From positions 1 to 64,000 of the forward strand of contig CAVXSF010000016.1 in the NCBI GenBank assembly GCA_963764345.1: DNA of 64,000 nucleotides, given 5' to 3'. Below, in pieces: positions 36,050 through 46,017 of this stretch. How positions within the stretch are numbered: the stretch's first letter is position 1; every line of letters starts with the position of its first letter. This DNA is from DASQZK01 sp963764345. GTDB lineage: Bacteria; Bacteroidota; Bacteroidia; Bacteroidales; GCA-2748055. The position numbers and the translations under genes are program-made. Below the pieces are notes generated by a model. That model ran no database searches. It had not been told where the DNA came from and saw only the letters and a program-made list of their open reading frames with translations.

Positions 36050-36233
36050 TACCTCTTGACTGATCATACCCACGCCTGAAGGACTTTTCTGCCTGCGCCA
36101 TGCGTAAGTCTGTCACATTGGTTTTTCTTCCGGTCCCGGACAAAAATCCGGATAAAAATATACTTTTGCCCCTTGCAGGACTGTTTTGTATTAGCTTCGT
36201 AACAGGCAACCAGACATTAAAAAAAGTACCGGA

Positions 36234-36962
36234 ATGAAAATCACAGGAAATAAAATATTAATTACCGGCGGCGGATCCGGCATTGGTCTTGGACTGACCG
36301 AACGGTTTATCAGTGAAAAGAATACCGTCATTATTTGCGGAAGGCGGGAAGCGGTTCTGAAAAACATTATGGATAAATACCCATCTGTTATTACACGCAG
36401 GTGTGACCTGTCATTGGCGGGGGAACGTGAAGACCTTTTCAGATGGATCTCTGAGGAACATTCAGACCTGAATGTGCTGGTCAACAATGCCGGCATTCAG
36501 CAGCGGATGAGCATTCGTGACGATGACTTTTTCCCCAGGGCAAAAGAAGAGATCACAATCAATATTGAAGCTCAGGTTCACCTGGTTTCTCTTTTTCTCC
36601 GGCTTAAATCGTTGAATGCCATCATCAATGTTACGTCAGGCCTGGGGTTTGTCCCAATGACCAGGGCAGCAGTGTATTCTGCCACCAAGGCATTTTTCCA
36701 TTCCTTTACCATCTCCCTGAGACAGATAGTGAAACCGGATCATATCGAAGTCATCGAGATCATACCTCCTGCCGTGAATACTGATCTTGGCGGTGCAGGT
36801 GAGCATTCCTATGCCACTCCGGTGGAGGAATTTACAAACGCCGTTTTTCAGCAATTGAAAGAAGGAAAATCTGAAATTACGTATGGATTTACCTCTGGCA
36901 TGCCTGAAGCCGGACCGGAAGACCTCCGGAAAATATTTTTAAGGATGAACGGAGCAGGATAG
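36234..36962 (+). CDS. short-chain dehydrogenase/reductase (DltE-like)
   Basis: 242 residues. Cofactor motif TGGGSGIGLGL at ~12-22, structural NNAGIQ (~83), and catalytic Ser-Tyr-Lys as NVTSGLGF (~126) and VYSATKAFFHS (~140). The RR-type basic residues after strand 2 (CGRREAVL) suggest NADP(H). It resembles the cytoplasmic DltE-like SDR group with broad or unknown substrates. Monocistronic to judge by the gaps on both sides. Confidence 0.92.
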   Translation: MKITGNKILITGGGSGIGLGLTERFISEKNTVIICGRREAVLKNIMDKYPSVITRRCDLSLAGEREDLFRWISEEHSDLNVLVNNAGIQQRMSIRDDDFFPRAKEEITINIEAQVHLVSLFLRLKSLNAIINVTSGLGFVPMTRAAVYSATKAFFHSFTISLRQIVKPDHIEVIEIIPPAVNTDLGGAGEHSYATPVEEFTNAVFQQLKEGKSEITYGFTSGMPEAGPEDLRKIFLRMNGAG

Positions 36963-37296
36963 GAGAGAGGAACGAACAGACATGACCGGCAACGGTGAAG
37001 TTAATCCGTAACTGCCGGTTCGGAATCTGAATAAATCCCTGCGATTCTTCTTGGCTGTCTCCTCCTGTTTTTATATATTCGCTTTAAGACGGATCAGGAG
37101 AACCATCCATTGTGTGAAATTATTCCAGATAAATTTTCGGTAATCGTACCGGAAATATTTTCCTGCCTTTTACCTGGTATTACGGGAGGAAAATGTTTCT
37201 CAAAGTTTATCCTTTTGTGAACAGGAAATACACTGCGAAAGTAAGGTGATTCCTTTTCAGCTCTCAGGCTCCGAATATGTACTTAATTTAAATACT
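36963..37296. other. intergenic region upstream of lemA
   Basis: 334 bp with no supported gene. The frame of the LemA gene is open from 37246, but conserved sequence starts after 37297. Confidence 0.5.
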
Positions 37297-37854
37297 ATGT
37301 CTCTGTATATCATTGCCGGCATTCTGATCTTGGTAATTTTTTACCCTGTGTTATTATACAATTCGATCATCAGGCAAAAGAATGAAGTTATGAACGCCTT
37401 CGGGTCCGTTGATGCCACAATTAAAAAACGGTACGACCTGATACCGAACCTTGTCGAAACGGTTAAAAGGTATATGACCCACGAAGCTACAGTCCTTTCT
37501 CATGTAACGGAATTACGGTCAAAATACTCAGATCAGATGACGGACAGTGAAAAAGTCCGGCTCCATAATGATTTGAATAGTAAGATAAACGGTATTATGG
37601 TCGCTGTGGAAAACTATCCTGATCTGAAAGCGAGCAGTAACTTTCTAAAGCTGCAGGCGGCATGGAATGAAGCCGAAGATCAGATTACCGCCTCCAGGAG
37701 GTACTATAATGCTGCCGTTACCGACTACAACAATGCCATTCAAACTTTTCCTGCCAGCATCATTGCCGGTATTTTTTCTTTCAAACCAAAGAATGTTTTT
37801 GAGATCGGACAGGAAGAACGGGAAAATGTCAGTGCCAAAGCCCTTTTTGAATAG
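37297..37854 (+). CDS. lemA: LemA family protein
   Basis: 185 residues from MSLYIIAGILILVIFYPVLL, an N-terminal membrane helix. The rest is the helical LemA domain: NEVMNAFGSVDATIKKRYDLIPNLV is reproduced here in order (residues ~30-55), followed by LQAAWNEAEDQITASRRYYN and a C-terminal FPASIIAGIFSFKPKNVFE. LemA proteins are membrane-anchored helical bundles of unsettled biochemical function. The next gene, DUF3137, starts three bases after the stop, a widespread pairing, so the two likely form one complex. Confidence 0.93.
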   Translation: MSLYIIAGILILVIFYPVLLYNSIIRQKNEVMNAFGSVDATIKKRYDLIPNLVETVKRYMTHEATVLSHVTELRSKYSDQMTDSEKVRLHNDLNSKINGIMVAVENYPDLKASSNFLKLQAAWNEAEDQITASRRYYNAAVTDYNNAIQTFPASIIAGIFSFKPKNVFEIGQEERENVSAKALFE

Positions 37855-37857
37855 ACG

Positions 37858-38784
37858 ATGGTAAAATCAGAAGATGAACTTCGGGCTTTTTTCGATTCTC
37901 GCTTAAAAGGCATGTTGCAGCCCCTGGAAGAATTCAGGGTAAAAGAAACGGGAAGGTTGAGGAGATACGGAATCCGGATCCTGGCCGCCCTTGTCATACT
38001 GATTGTAGCGATAGTCCTGCATTCTGGCATTTTGACTGCTTTCCTGATTCTGGTCATTCTCTGGACCCTTGGAAACAGCTACAGCATCTTTCAGAAAATG
38101 TCAGACCATTTAACCAGATCCTTCAAAAATCATATTATACCCGAACTACTGGAATTCCTGTTTGATGATTATGAGTACATTCTTCGTCAGAGGATAGCCA
38201 GGTCGGTCATTGAAAAGAGCATGATTTTTCCCGGTCATGTTTCCCGTGTCAGCGGCGAAGATTTTATGCGGTTCAGGATCGGAGACACCTATATCATGTT
38301 TTGCGAGACTGCGGCTTTCAGTCAAGGCGATAAAAAAATCTTCAATGGTATTTTTACCGTGGCGACCTTCAACAAGAATTTCTCTTCCAGAACTTTTGTA
38401 ATTTACCGGAAAGCTTCAGCATTTAAGCAGATTATCAGGAAAGAACTGCTCGGACCTTACAAAAAGGTGGAGATGGAAGACCCGGAATTCGCTGGTACGT
38501 TTACGGTACTGAGTTCAGACCAGGTAGAAGCCAGGTACATTCTCACCCCGTCTTTTATGGAAAGGTTGCTGCTATACAGCCGTAAGATAAATAAGCCCGT
38601 TACTTTTTCGTTCGTTGAAAACCGGCTTCACTGTGCTGTTCCGAATTTCATAAATCTCTTTGAACCAGCCCTTTTCGAATCGTTTGATTTCGAATTTATC
38701 AAAAAGAGCTATGTTCCTCTCAAACTGTATACCGAACTGGTTGATGACCTGAATTTGAATGTGAGAATTTGGACGGAAGATTGA
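37858..38784 (+). CDS. DUF3137 family membrane protein
   Basis: 308 residues. Two membrane helices at ~38-58 and ~62-80 (IRILAALVILIVAIVLHSGI and LTAFLILVILWTLGN) are followed by a cytoplasmic domain typical of DUF3137 (YILRQRIARSVIEKSMIF, GEDFMRFRIGDTYIMF, FNGIFTVATFNKNFSSRTFV, ALFESFDFEFIKKSYVPLKL). Function unknown; the tight 3-bp spacing after LemA indicates translational coupling and a joint envelope-related role. Confidence 0.88.
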   Translation: MVKSEDELRAFFDSRLKGMLQPLEEFRVKETGRLRRYGIRILAALVILIVAIVLHSGILTAFLILVILWTLGNSYSIFQKMSDHLTRSFKNHIIPELLEFLFDDYEYILRQRIARSVIEKSMIFPGHVSRVSGEDFMRFRIGDTYIMFCETAAFSQGDKKIFNGIFTVATFNKNFSSRTFVIYRKASAFKQIIRKELLGPYKKVEMEDPEFAGTFTVLSSDQVEARYILTPSFMERLLLYSRKINKPVTFSFVENRLHCAVPNFINLFEPALFESFDFEFIKKSYVPLKLYTELVDDLNLNVRIWTED

Positions 38785-38871
38785 GGAGAGAGAAAAGAGA
38801 TGCCGTGAGACGGGAACTGAGATCATCATAAAACGCCACCCCGGAAGGTATTAATTCACAATATTAAACCA

Positions 38872-39640
38872 TCACTTTTCCTGGTTTTTCACCTTCTCAA
38901 GCATCCCTGCTACCAAATATTTCCCCGACCCCAGTTCAAACACTGAATAGCCCTTCTCCGTACTCGTTTCGACAGCTTTCCCGTCAACCGTCACCTCCCT
39001 GCCGGGGAAACTGATCCTGGCTGTGGTGTTGGCGGGGATCTCAATTTTCCAGTTCAGTTTTTGGCCTTCTTTATTCCAGTTGCTCGATATTTTACCATAC
39101 GGGGATTCGATGGAAGCTTTAGCATAGTTCAAATCACCCACCGGCCATGGTTTGAGGCTGATCTTCCTGAATCCGGGCTCCAGCGGCTGAATACCGGCAA
39201 CATAGGTGTACAGCCATCTGACAGGCGAGCCGAGGGAATAATGGTTAAATGAGTTCATCCCGGGATCCTGAAATCCTTTTTCCTTTGTCCATCCGTCCCA
39301 ACGCTCCCAGATGGTGGTGGCACCGTTTTTAACCATAAAGCCGAGCGACGGGAAGGTTTCGTTGCTCATCAGCTCGTACGCCAGGTCAGGATAACCTGCA
39401 TTACTTAGCACCTGCATTAGAAAACCGATGCCGATAAAGCCGGTGGTATGGTGGTCGTTGAAGGCCCTGATATTGTCCACGAGATGCTCTGCGGCTTTGA
39501 CTCTGAGTGAGTCGGGCAGGAGGTTGAACTGAAGGGCCAGAACATAAGCCGTTTGAGTGTTTTGCCGCATATAACCTTCACCGTCCACATAGGTTTTAAT
39601 AAATGCCTGTCGGATTGCCAGGTAAAGATTTTCATACTTC
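38872..39640 (-). pseudogene. GH78 alpha-L-rhamnosidase, C-terminal part (third frame)
   Basis: Continues the rhamnosidase after the second frameshift. It carries the end of the (alpha/alpha)6 catalytic barrel with GATTIWERWDGW, whose Glu corresponds to the second catalytic acid of GH78 enzymes, and NSFNHYSLGSPVRWLY. A C-terminal beta-sandwich follows (ISFPGREVTVDGKAVE). Dropping one base of ACGG at about 39640 joins it to the middle fragment (KNDDAT-KYENLYLAIRQAF). Confidence 0.85.
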
Positions 39641-40031
39641 CGTGGCATCATCATTTTTCCCCAGCACATCAGCGATTTTCGACAGGAGGTCTGCACTGTG
39701 AGCGAAAAATGCTGTTGCCAGGAGCTCTTTATCCGTCACATCACGGGTATACAACCAGTCGCCGTAATCACCGCCCCGTTTATTTTTCCACAGCAGGTCA
39801 GGATTGTTCGCTTTAACATATTCCACCCATTTCACAAAAGCATCATAATACTCTTTAAGGATTTCTTTATTGCCGTACATATTGTACATAGCCCATGGAA
39901 TGACAATTCCCGCATCGCCCCAGGCCGGTGCCCCGTTGTTGGTGGCAATGATCCTGGGAGAGACATCAGAGAACCCACCGTCATCACCCTGGGCATCCTG
40001 CACATCATTCATCCATTTATTAAAAAAGGCA
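39641..40031 (-). pseudogene. GH78 alpha-L-rhamnosidase, middle part (second frame)
   Basis: Reads FFNKWMNDVQDAQGDDGGFS, APAWGDAGIVIPWAMYNMYG and NKRGGDYGDWLY, the central helices of the GH78 barrel. It is joined to the first frame by removing one base of TCCTGCC at about 40031 and to the third by removing one at 39640. No start codon of its own is credible. Confidence 0.85.
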
Positions 40032-42026
40032 GGAAACATCCATATTATATGCCGCTGTTTGGGTAAACACCAGCGCATCACCCATCCAGCCGAGACGTTC
40101 ATCGCGCTGAGGGCAATCGGTAGGTACGCTCAGGTAGTTGCCTTTTTGTCCCCAAAGGGCATTATGGTAAATTTGGTTGAGAAGCTCGTTGGAACACTCG
40201 AAATAGCCTGTCCGGGGTGTGGCGGAGCCGATGACCAGTCCGGTGACCGCACCGGGGCCAGGATTTCCCTTCAATCCACTCAATTCCACATAACGGAATC
40301 CGTGGAAGGTGAATTCCGGTGTGTAGGTTTCGGTGCCTTCTCCCTTGAGGACATATCGGTCGGTCGCCTTCGCTGTCCGAAGATTGGCCGTGTATATCGT
40401 ACTGTCGGGATTCAGCACTTCGGCGAAGCGCAAGGTAACAGTATCACCTTTGTTCCCCGAAACGTTCAGTCTTACCACGCCGACCATGTTTTGGCCAAGA
40501 TCGTAGACGTAACGGCCTGTCTTGGGCTCGAAGACACTCTTTGGCGAAAGCTCTTCATGGAAGGTTACAGCTGGACCCGGATCGCCTGTGATGTTCTCAG
40601 CAATGGTTTTGGTGACCACATTTTCCCATTGTGAATCATCGAAAGATGCAGTTTTCCAACCGGGTATCTCCATCCGGGCATCATAGGTTTCGCCGTCGAG
40701 CATATCGGAGGCCTGTATGGGGCCGAAAGAAGATTTCCAGCTGCCATCTGTCTTTATGACCTCCGTATGACCGTCATTGCCGGTGATATGAAGTTCTGCC
40801 AGAAGCCATAAAGGGTAGGAACCGTAATTGTTACGGGAATGACCCCAGCCAATGGTGCCGGCATACCAGCCGTCAGCCAGGATGGCCCCGATGGCGTTTC
40901 CTCCTTTCTGCAGAAGACTTATCACATCGTAAGCCTGGTATAGAACCCGTTTATTATAGTCGGTGAAACCCGGTGCCAGGTAATAATCTGACGCCAGCTT
41001 GCCGTTAAGGAAAATCCTGTAAGATCCGAGCGCTGTGACATACAACCGAGCGGATCTGACCGGACTTTTCAGGTCGAATGTTTTTCTCATGTATGAAGGA
41101 GGCTGGATTTCCTCAGGAACCAGGCTTTTTTCATTCATCCAGTCAAACCCCGGAGCATGACCCAGACGGCCAAAAATATGCGCATATACCTGCTTCTCCT
41201 TATTTTTTGAAACGAACCAGGAGTCGTCTGTCGAGACATATTGAATGGCTCCATCTGCCTTTTCCAGGTATAACTGGCCCAGAAGTCCCGCTCCACCCAT
41301 GGTGTTGGTCACGACGATCTCAATGCGGTTTTCACCTTTTTTCAGGTAATTCTTAACATTCAGATGTTTGATTTTCTGATATTCCCCGGTCCCGGCCTGC
41401 TGACCGTTTATATACAGAACACATTTGTCATCCGCCGTGAGAAGGAACCTGGTTTGTATAATATCATCCGGATTAGCGATGAAAAACGTTTTCCTGAAAT
41501 CATAGCTGCCTTTGGGGGCATCCTGGTCGGAATTGGGCTCAGGATACCAGATCCAGTTTATGTCTTCTTTTCTGTACCTGTAGGTCGCAGATTTCTTATA
41601 GGGTTTTCCGATCCATTCCGCCTGCCAGTCGGCCGGACTGTACAGCCCGGTTTCAAAGAAAGCCGTGGCCGATGTATGTTGTCCTCCATGGTTATCCCAT
41701 ACTTTTACATTCCACGAAACGTGTTGCCCGGATGTCAGGGGTTTGCCCTTATAGATAATATCAACAGACTGTTCTGAAGGTATCCTTCGGGTATCCCAGA
41801 GGGTATCCTGATCTGACCACGCCGTTATCTGATAGGCTTCCTGCATCACATCCTTCCCTTCACTGTGCAGCTGCCAGCTAAAGGAAGGAGTTTTCACGGC
41901 CAGCTCCAGGGGATTATGTAGGTATTCACACTTCAGGTCAGTGATAAACCCGTCATTACCTGTTGAACAGGAAGACATGATGCCTGTAATTGCACCGCAG
42001 AGAAGGATGACGAAATGCTTATTCAT
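40032..42026 (-). CDS. GH78 alpha-L-rhamnosidase lipoprotein, N-terminal part
   Basis: From MNKHFVILLCGAITGIMSSC (lipobox, Cys20). Domains in order: fibronectin-like N-domain (~30-150), a carbohydrate-binding-type domain (~160-290; FLLTADDKCVLYINGQQ), the rhamnosidase N domain (~310-480; YVTALGSYRIFLNGKL), concanavalin-like region (~490-600), and the start of the catalytic barrel with DCPQRDERLGWMGD, holding the catalytic Asp/Glu/Asp set. The frame then shifts. With two extra bases removed the enzyme is 1050 residues, normal for the family. It would release L-rhamnose from plant or microbial glycans. An IS256 element sits ~100 bp upstream of its start. Confidence 0.88.
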
Positions 42027-42119
42027 GTTGATTTAACTATTATTGAGCAGGATGTAAATTTAGTGATTACGGTTTTATTAACAAGGACGAACAGAACCTT
42101 AGTATATAACGGGATCGGT

Positions 42120-42126
42120 TTAGGAT
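42120..42126 (+). repeat. target-site duplication, left of IS256 element
   Basis: TTAGGAT, repeated at 43517-43523. Extending into the adjacent base gives TTAGGATG on both sides, so the duplication may be 8 bp. Confidence 0.65.
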
Positions 42127-43516
42127 GTGCCCTTCACAAGAATTTTGTGTAAAGTCAGTAGCTGCGTCAAGGTTTAAAAAATCTGGAGCCATAAAAAGCT
42201 CAAAGATTTTTTAGACCGGATTGAAATCGTTTAATTTTACAAAATGATGCAGTATTATGAAAGACAAAGACAAGAACAAAGATGATTTTGAGATCCCGCA
42301 GGAAGCACTGCGCAAGATCAAATCACAATCTGAGCTGGATGATTTCTTCCATGTGCTATATAAACAGGCGGTTGAAGGCATGTTAAAGGCAGAGTTGGAT
42401 GAACATCTTGGCTACCAGAAGCATAAACCCAATGAAAAGACGGGTGGAAATAATCGCAACGGGTATAGCAGTAAAACGCTAAAAACCGATATTGGAGATA
42501 TTCCATTGGAGGTTCCCAGGGATCGTGACTCAAGCTTTGATCCGGTGATTGTTCCAAAGCACCAGCGCATGTCGGCACGCATTGAACAGGCGATTATTAC
42601 CTTGTATTCCCGGGGTATGAGCACTCGTGATATTGAGGCAACTATCCAGGAGATCTATGGCATTGAGTTGAGCGAAGGCACGGTATCGAATATCACCAAT
42701 TCCATATTAGAGAACATTAAGCAATGGCAGCAAAGGCCCTTGGAAAGTGTCTATTTTGTGGTCTGGATGGATGGCATTGTATTAAAGGTTCGTCATAATG
42801 GCCGGGTTATCGGAAAAACGATTTATCTGATCATCGGGCTAAAGAAAGACGGGCTAAAAGAAGTTCTTGGAATGTGGATATCCGAAACGGAAAGTGCATC
42901 GTTCTGGTTGAATGTGCTTACCGATCTCAAAGCCCGTGGGGTAGAAGACATCCTGATTGCCTGCACCGATAATCTTGCCGGAATACGCCAGGCTGTAAAC
43001 GCAGTTTTTCATCAAACGATCTGCCAGCTTTGCATTGTTCACCAAATCCGCAATAGTGCACGATATGTGACATGGAAAGAAAGAAAAGCGTTTATGGCTG
43101 ATCTTAAACTGGTTTATGGAGCAATTAACAAAGAAACTGCGTATGATGCTTTGGAGGAATTTGATAAAAAATGGGGTGCAAAATATGCTTATGCCATTAA
43201 ATCCTGGAAGACAAACTGGGAGGAACTCACGGCCTACTTCGATTTTCCATTGGAAATCAGAAAAATCATTTATACCACAAATGCGATCGAAAGTGTTAAT
43301 AGTGGGATCCGTAAATACACCAAAATTAAAACAGTTTTCCCTGATGACCAGGCAGTCCTGAAGGCTGTTTACCTTGCCCTGAGCAACATCCAGCTAAAGT
43401 GGACAATGCCAATCACTAAATGGGGAATTATTATTAACCAATTTGTTATTAAATTTGGAGACAGATGTCGAATATAACTTGCAGTTACCAGTTTACACAA
43501 AAAATTTCACAGGCTC
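42127..43516 (+). mobile_element. IS256-family insertion sequence, about 1.39 kb
   Basis: An intact transposase gene lies between imperfect terminal inverted repeats: left GTGCCCTTCACAAG.AATTTTGTGTAAA (from 42127) and right, read inward, GAGCCTGTGAAA then TTTTTTGTGTAAA (from 43516). TTAGGAT occurs directly outside both ends (42120-42126 and 43517-43523), consistent with a 7-8 bp target duplication, the size made by this family. The element lies just upstream of the rhamnosidase gene. Confidence 0.85.
42257..43477 (+). CDS. IS256-family transposase (Mutator type)
   Basis: 406 residues, full length. The DDE catalytic residues are all present: Asp172 in WMDGIVLKV, Asp238 in ACTDNLAGI and Glu345 in YTTNAIESVNSGIRK. 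Other family blocks are EHLGYQKHKPNEKTGGNNRN, PKHQRMSARIEQAIITLYSRGM split across ~100-121, and CQLCIVHQIRNSARYV. It is probably active, since the frame is undamaged and the ends are recognisable. It could move neighbouring genes if paired with another copy; only one is in the window. Confidence 0.97.
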   Translation: MKDKDKNKDDFEIPQEALRKIKSQSELDDFFHVLYKQAVEGMLKAELDEHLGYQKHKPNEKTGGNNRNGYSSKTLKTDIGDIPLEVPRDRDSSFDPVIVPKHQRMSARIEQAIITLYSRGMSTRDIEATIQEIYGIELSEGTVSNITNSILENIKQWQQRPLESVYFVVWMDGIVLKVRHNGRVIGKTIYLIIGLKKDGLKEVLGMWISETESASFWLNVLTDLKARGVEDILIACTDNLAGIRQAVNAVFHQTICQLCIVHQIRNSARYVTWKERKAFMADLKLVYGAINKETAYDALEEFDKKWGAKYAYAIKSWKTNWEELTAYFDFPLEIRKIIYTTNAIESVNSGIRKYTKIKTVFPDDQAVLKAVYLALSNIQLKWTMPITKWGIIINQFVIKFGDRCRI

Positions 43517-43523
43517 TTAGGAT
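43517..43523 (+). repeat. target-site duplication, right of IS256 element
   Basis: TTAGGAT, matching 42120-42126. It is followed by GTGCCCTTCACAGGCTC, which resembles the left and right element ends joined together. Confidence 0.65.
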
Positions 43524-43888
43524 GTGCCCTTCACAGGCTCATTTTACTTCCAATTATTTAAATCTTAATCTGTGATAAACCGTGTCAATCCGTAATGAGC
43601 CTATTCCTGTTTTTTTCACCACTGATTACACGGATTTTGTTAACTCAACGGAATATTCTGATTTGTATACATCATGTCTCTGTCCATAGACATGATCATG
43701 ACGATAATAAAAAACACTAACGCAACTGTCAGGATTTAAAATTTCCGATGAACGGTGAACCGTAATTCCAGGGATATTTGCTTATACTGTTGCCTCTTTT
43801 TCTCCTTCCTGCTTATTCTCTTCTCCCATTCCTTCTCCTACCCCAACCCTCTCTTTCCCGGCTCCTCTTTTTTTCTATCTACTATCTA
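43524..43888. other. intergenic region right of the IS element
   Basis: 365 bp. The first 17 bases look like joined IS256-type ends. The remainder is pyrimidine-rich near 43800-43890 and shows no supported gene. Confidence 0.55.
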
Positions 43889-45220
43889 CTACCTTCCCCC
43901 TCCCTTTTCCATCAGCCCGATCACATTGGCCACCATCCCTTTGATGCCGGTTTCAATCGTTTTCTGATAATCGGGTTGCAACACTGAGGAATGCAGCGGG
44001 GCAGGAGTTTGGTCTTTACTTTTCAGTTCTGCCATAAGATCAGGATTGGTGGAACCGAGCCAGATCATGCAGATCGGGACATTCTCAGGGGTTCTTCCGT
44101 ATTTACCAAAGTCTTCACTCACCATAGCAGGTTTCACGGGTACGATATTCTGAGTGCCCAGGATGCTTCCGGAAAATTTCCCGATGTCTTCGGTCAGGGA
44201 TGCGTCATTCAAAACCGGAGGATTTTCACTGGGAGAGACCTCGACATACGGCATTTTATCCTCGGGCATCCCAGCGGTGAGTGCAGCACCGTCACAGATC
44301 CGTTTTATAGCTTTCACAGTTTTGGCAATGGCCTCATCGTTATAATACCGCAAGGTAAGCTGCATCTTTACTTCATCGGGAATAATGTTGGGACGTGTTC
44401 CCCCGTGAATAGAACCGACCGTTACCACGATGGGGTCGAGGGGGCTGATCTCCCGGCTCACGATGGTCTGAAGATCCAGTACAATGCGGGATGCTATGAC
44501 AATCGGGTCGATGCATTTTTCAGGATATGCACCGTGCCCGCCCTTTCCATAAACTGTGATTTCTGCAGATTTTACACCGGCAAAAACGGGTCCGGGAGCC
44601 AGACCGATGGTCCCCGATTCCAGCTCGGGGTTGATATGGTATGCCAGGGCATAATCGGGTACAGGGAACTTCTGAAACAAGCCTGACTCTATGGCGGCAG
44701 TGGCTCCTCCCGAAACTTCCTCAGCCTGCTGGGTAATTACCATCAGAGTACCTTTCCATAAATCCTTCAGGTCTACCAGGGCGCGGACAGTACCGGCCAG
44801 GACAGACATGTGGATGTCGTGACCACATGCATGCATCACATAAACCTCTTTACCGTCATCGTTCTTCATCTGTTTGGTACTGGCAAAAGGAAGTCCGGTT
44901 TTCTCCTGAACAGGCAGGGCATCCAGCTCGCACCTCAGCATCACGACAGGTCCCGGACCATTTTTGAATATTCCCACCACACTGTTGCCGCCGAAATGCC
45001 GGGTCACTTCAAGACCGTCTTTTTCAAGCAGTCCAGCCATCAGGTCAGCGGTTTGAATTTCATGAAAAGAAAGTTCAGGATTCTGATGGATCTGTTTGCA
45101 CAGTTGCAGCATTTCATCGCTTTCCTTCTTTACCTCTGAAGAAATCCGGTCATTCGTCTGTGCCAGGATACTGATCTGAAAGAAAGTCATCAATAACAGA
45201 ATGAGCTTGATACGTTTCAT
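43889..45220 (-). CDS. secreted M20 family amidohydrolase (M20D type)
   Basis: 443 residues with a signal peptide (MKRIKLILLLMTFFQISILAQ). The mature protein starts the hydrolase at IHQNPELSFHE. Metal and active-site motifs: MLRCELDALPV, HACGHDIHMSVLAG (Cys/His ligands), QQAEEVSGGA (Glu pair) and the dimerisation domain KGGHGAYPEKCIDPIVIA, ending with VSEDFGKYG. M20D enzymes remove acyl or amino-acid groups from amides (e.g. hippurate, N-acetyl amino acids, IAA conjugates). Export to the periplasm suggests nutrient scavenging; the substrate is not known. Confidence 0.93.
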   Translation of the reverse strand: MKRIKLILLLMTFFQISILAQTNDRISSEVKKESDEMLQLCKQIHQNPELSFHEIQTADLMAGLLEKDGLEVTRHFGGNSVVGIFKNGPGPVVMLRCELDALPVQEKTGLPFASTKQMKNDDGKEVYVMHACGHDIHMSVLAGTVRALVDLKDLWKGTLMVITQQAEEVSGGATAAIESGLFQKFPVPDYALAYHINPELESGTIGLAPGPVFAGVKSAEITVYGKGGHGAYPEKCIDPIVIASRIVLDLQTIVSREISPLDPIVVTVGSIHGGTRPNIIPDEVKMQLTLRYYNDEAIAKTVKAIKRICDGAALTAGMPEDKMPYVEVSPSENPPVLNDASLTEDIGKFSGSILGTQNIVPVKPAMVSEDFGKYGRTPENVPICMIWLGSTNPDLMAELKSKDQTPAPLHSSVLQPDYQKTIETGIKGMVANVIGLMEKGGGR

Positions 45221-45370
45221 GGTTGTTTTTCTTAATGATAAGTAAAGGGATAGGATAAAACTTGCTTTCGGGGGAAACAGGTCAGGTTACCAAATTAAGG
45301 ATATTCCGCATTACAAATCAATAATTCCGATATTTAATTGCATACGAATTTATTCCGGGCCGTTAAATTC

Positions 45371-45973
45371 TCACTTCCTTCTTTTTCCCCTCTCCTCTTT
45401 CAGCCAGCGCTGTCCTTCATGGCACAGCCAGGCGGATCCAGCACCGATGACCGCTCCTGCCAGCACATCACTGGGATAATGTACTCCCAGATCCATCCTG
45501 GAAAAGGCGACAACACAACTCCAGGAATATGCAGGAACAATTACATACCACTTTGGGTATGAAAGGCTTAACGAAGTGGCCAGGGCAAAGGCATCCGAAG
45601 TATGGCCCGAAGGAAAGGACGGGCTTCCCGCACTGCTCAGTTTGATAATGCCAGGATACTTGTCAAAGGGACGTTCACGGTTGACAGAGTATTTAAGAAT
45701 TGTCGTCAGGACCGCGGCTGACGCAAGTGTGGCCCCTATGTAATAAGATTTGTGCCTCATCAACGTATCCTCTTCAACCAGGCTCATCCCAAGAAGAAAT
45801 ACTGGCACTCCGATAGCTACGGGAGCGGAGGCATTGCTGATGAAACGGAAGGTGTTGTCCAGATTCGGATTACGATGTTGATTAATGGATCTCAAAAGAT
45901 CTATATCGGGATTCTGGGCGAACAACACCGGTCCGGGGAAAAGAAGGAGGACCAGGAGAATTTTCTTCATCAT
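45371..45973 (-). CDS. PAP2 superfamily phosphatase
   Basis: 200 residues. All three phosphatase signature blocks are visible: KYSVNRERPF (~98-107), PSFPSGHTSDAF (~121) and SRMDLGVHYPSDVLAG (~163), with the catalytic His pair and Arg. An N-terminal signal (MKKILLVLLLFPGPVLFAQ) and hydrophobic segments between blocks suit a membrane or periplasmic enzyme acting on phosphatidate, undecaprenyl pyrophosphate or similar lipids. It lies in an array of reverse-strand genes with spacings of 45-150 bp. Confidence 0.92.
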   Translation of the reverse strand: MMKKILLVLLLFPGPVLFAQNPDIDLLRSINQHRNPNLDNTFRFISNASAPVAIGVPVFLLGMSLVEEDTLMRHKSYYIGATLASAAVLTTILKYSVNRERPFDKYPGIIKLSSAGSPSFPSGHTSDAFALATSLSLSYPKWYVIVPAYSWSCVVAFSRMDLGVHYPSDVLAGAVIGAGSAWLCHEGQRWLKEERGKRRK

Positions 45974-46017
45974 CTTTCCGTAATGCCGGCTTTGAATTGC
46001 TTTAATTCCTGCCTTAT

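Larger units (their letters stand above)
34653..36233. other. repeat-rich gap of 1.6 kb
   Basis: Contains a weak hairpin near 34706-34727 after porP, short GAATATCGAATATT repeats (35001-35038), a CTAATTCCCTAA unit near 35128, dispersed repeat copy B (35315-35553) and a decayed T9SS tail (35783-36049). No intact gene is supported. Confidence 0.7.

Noticed and set aside
39870..40634. Forward frame of 254 residues opposite the rhamnosidase
   Set aside because: Antisense shadow of a real gene; composition and lack of domain exclude it.
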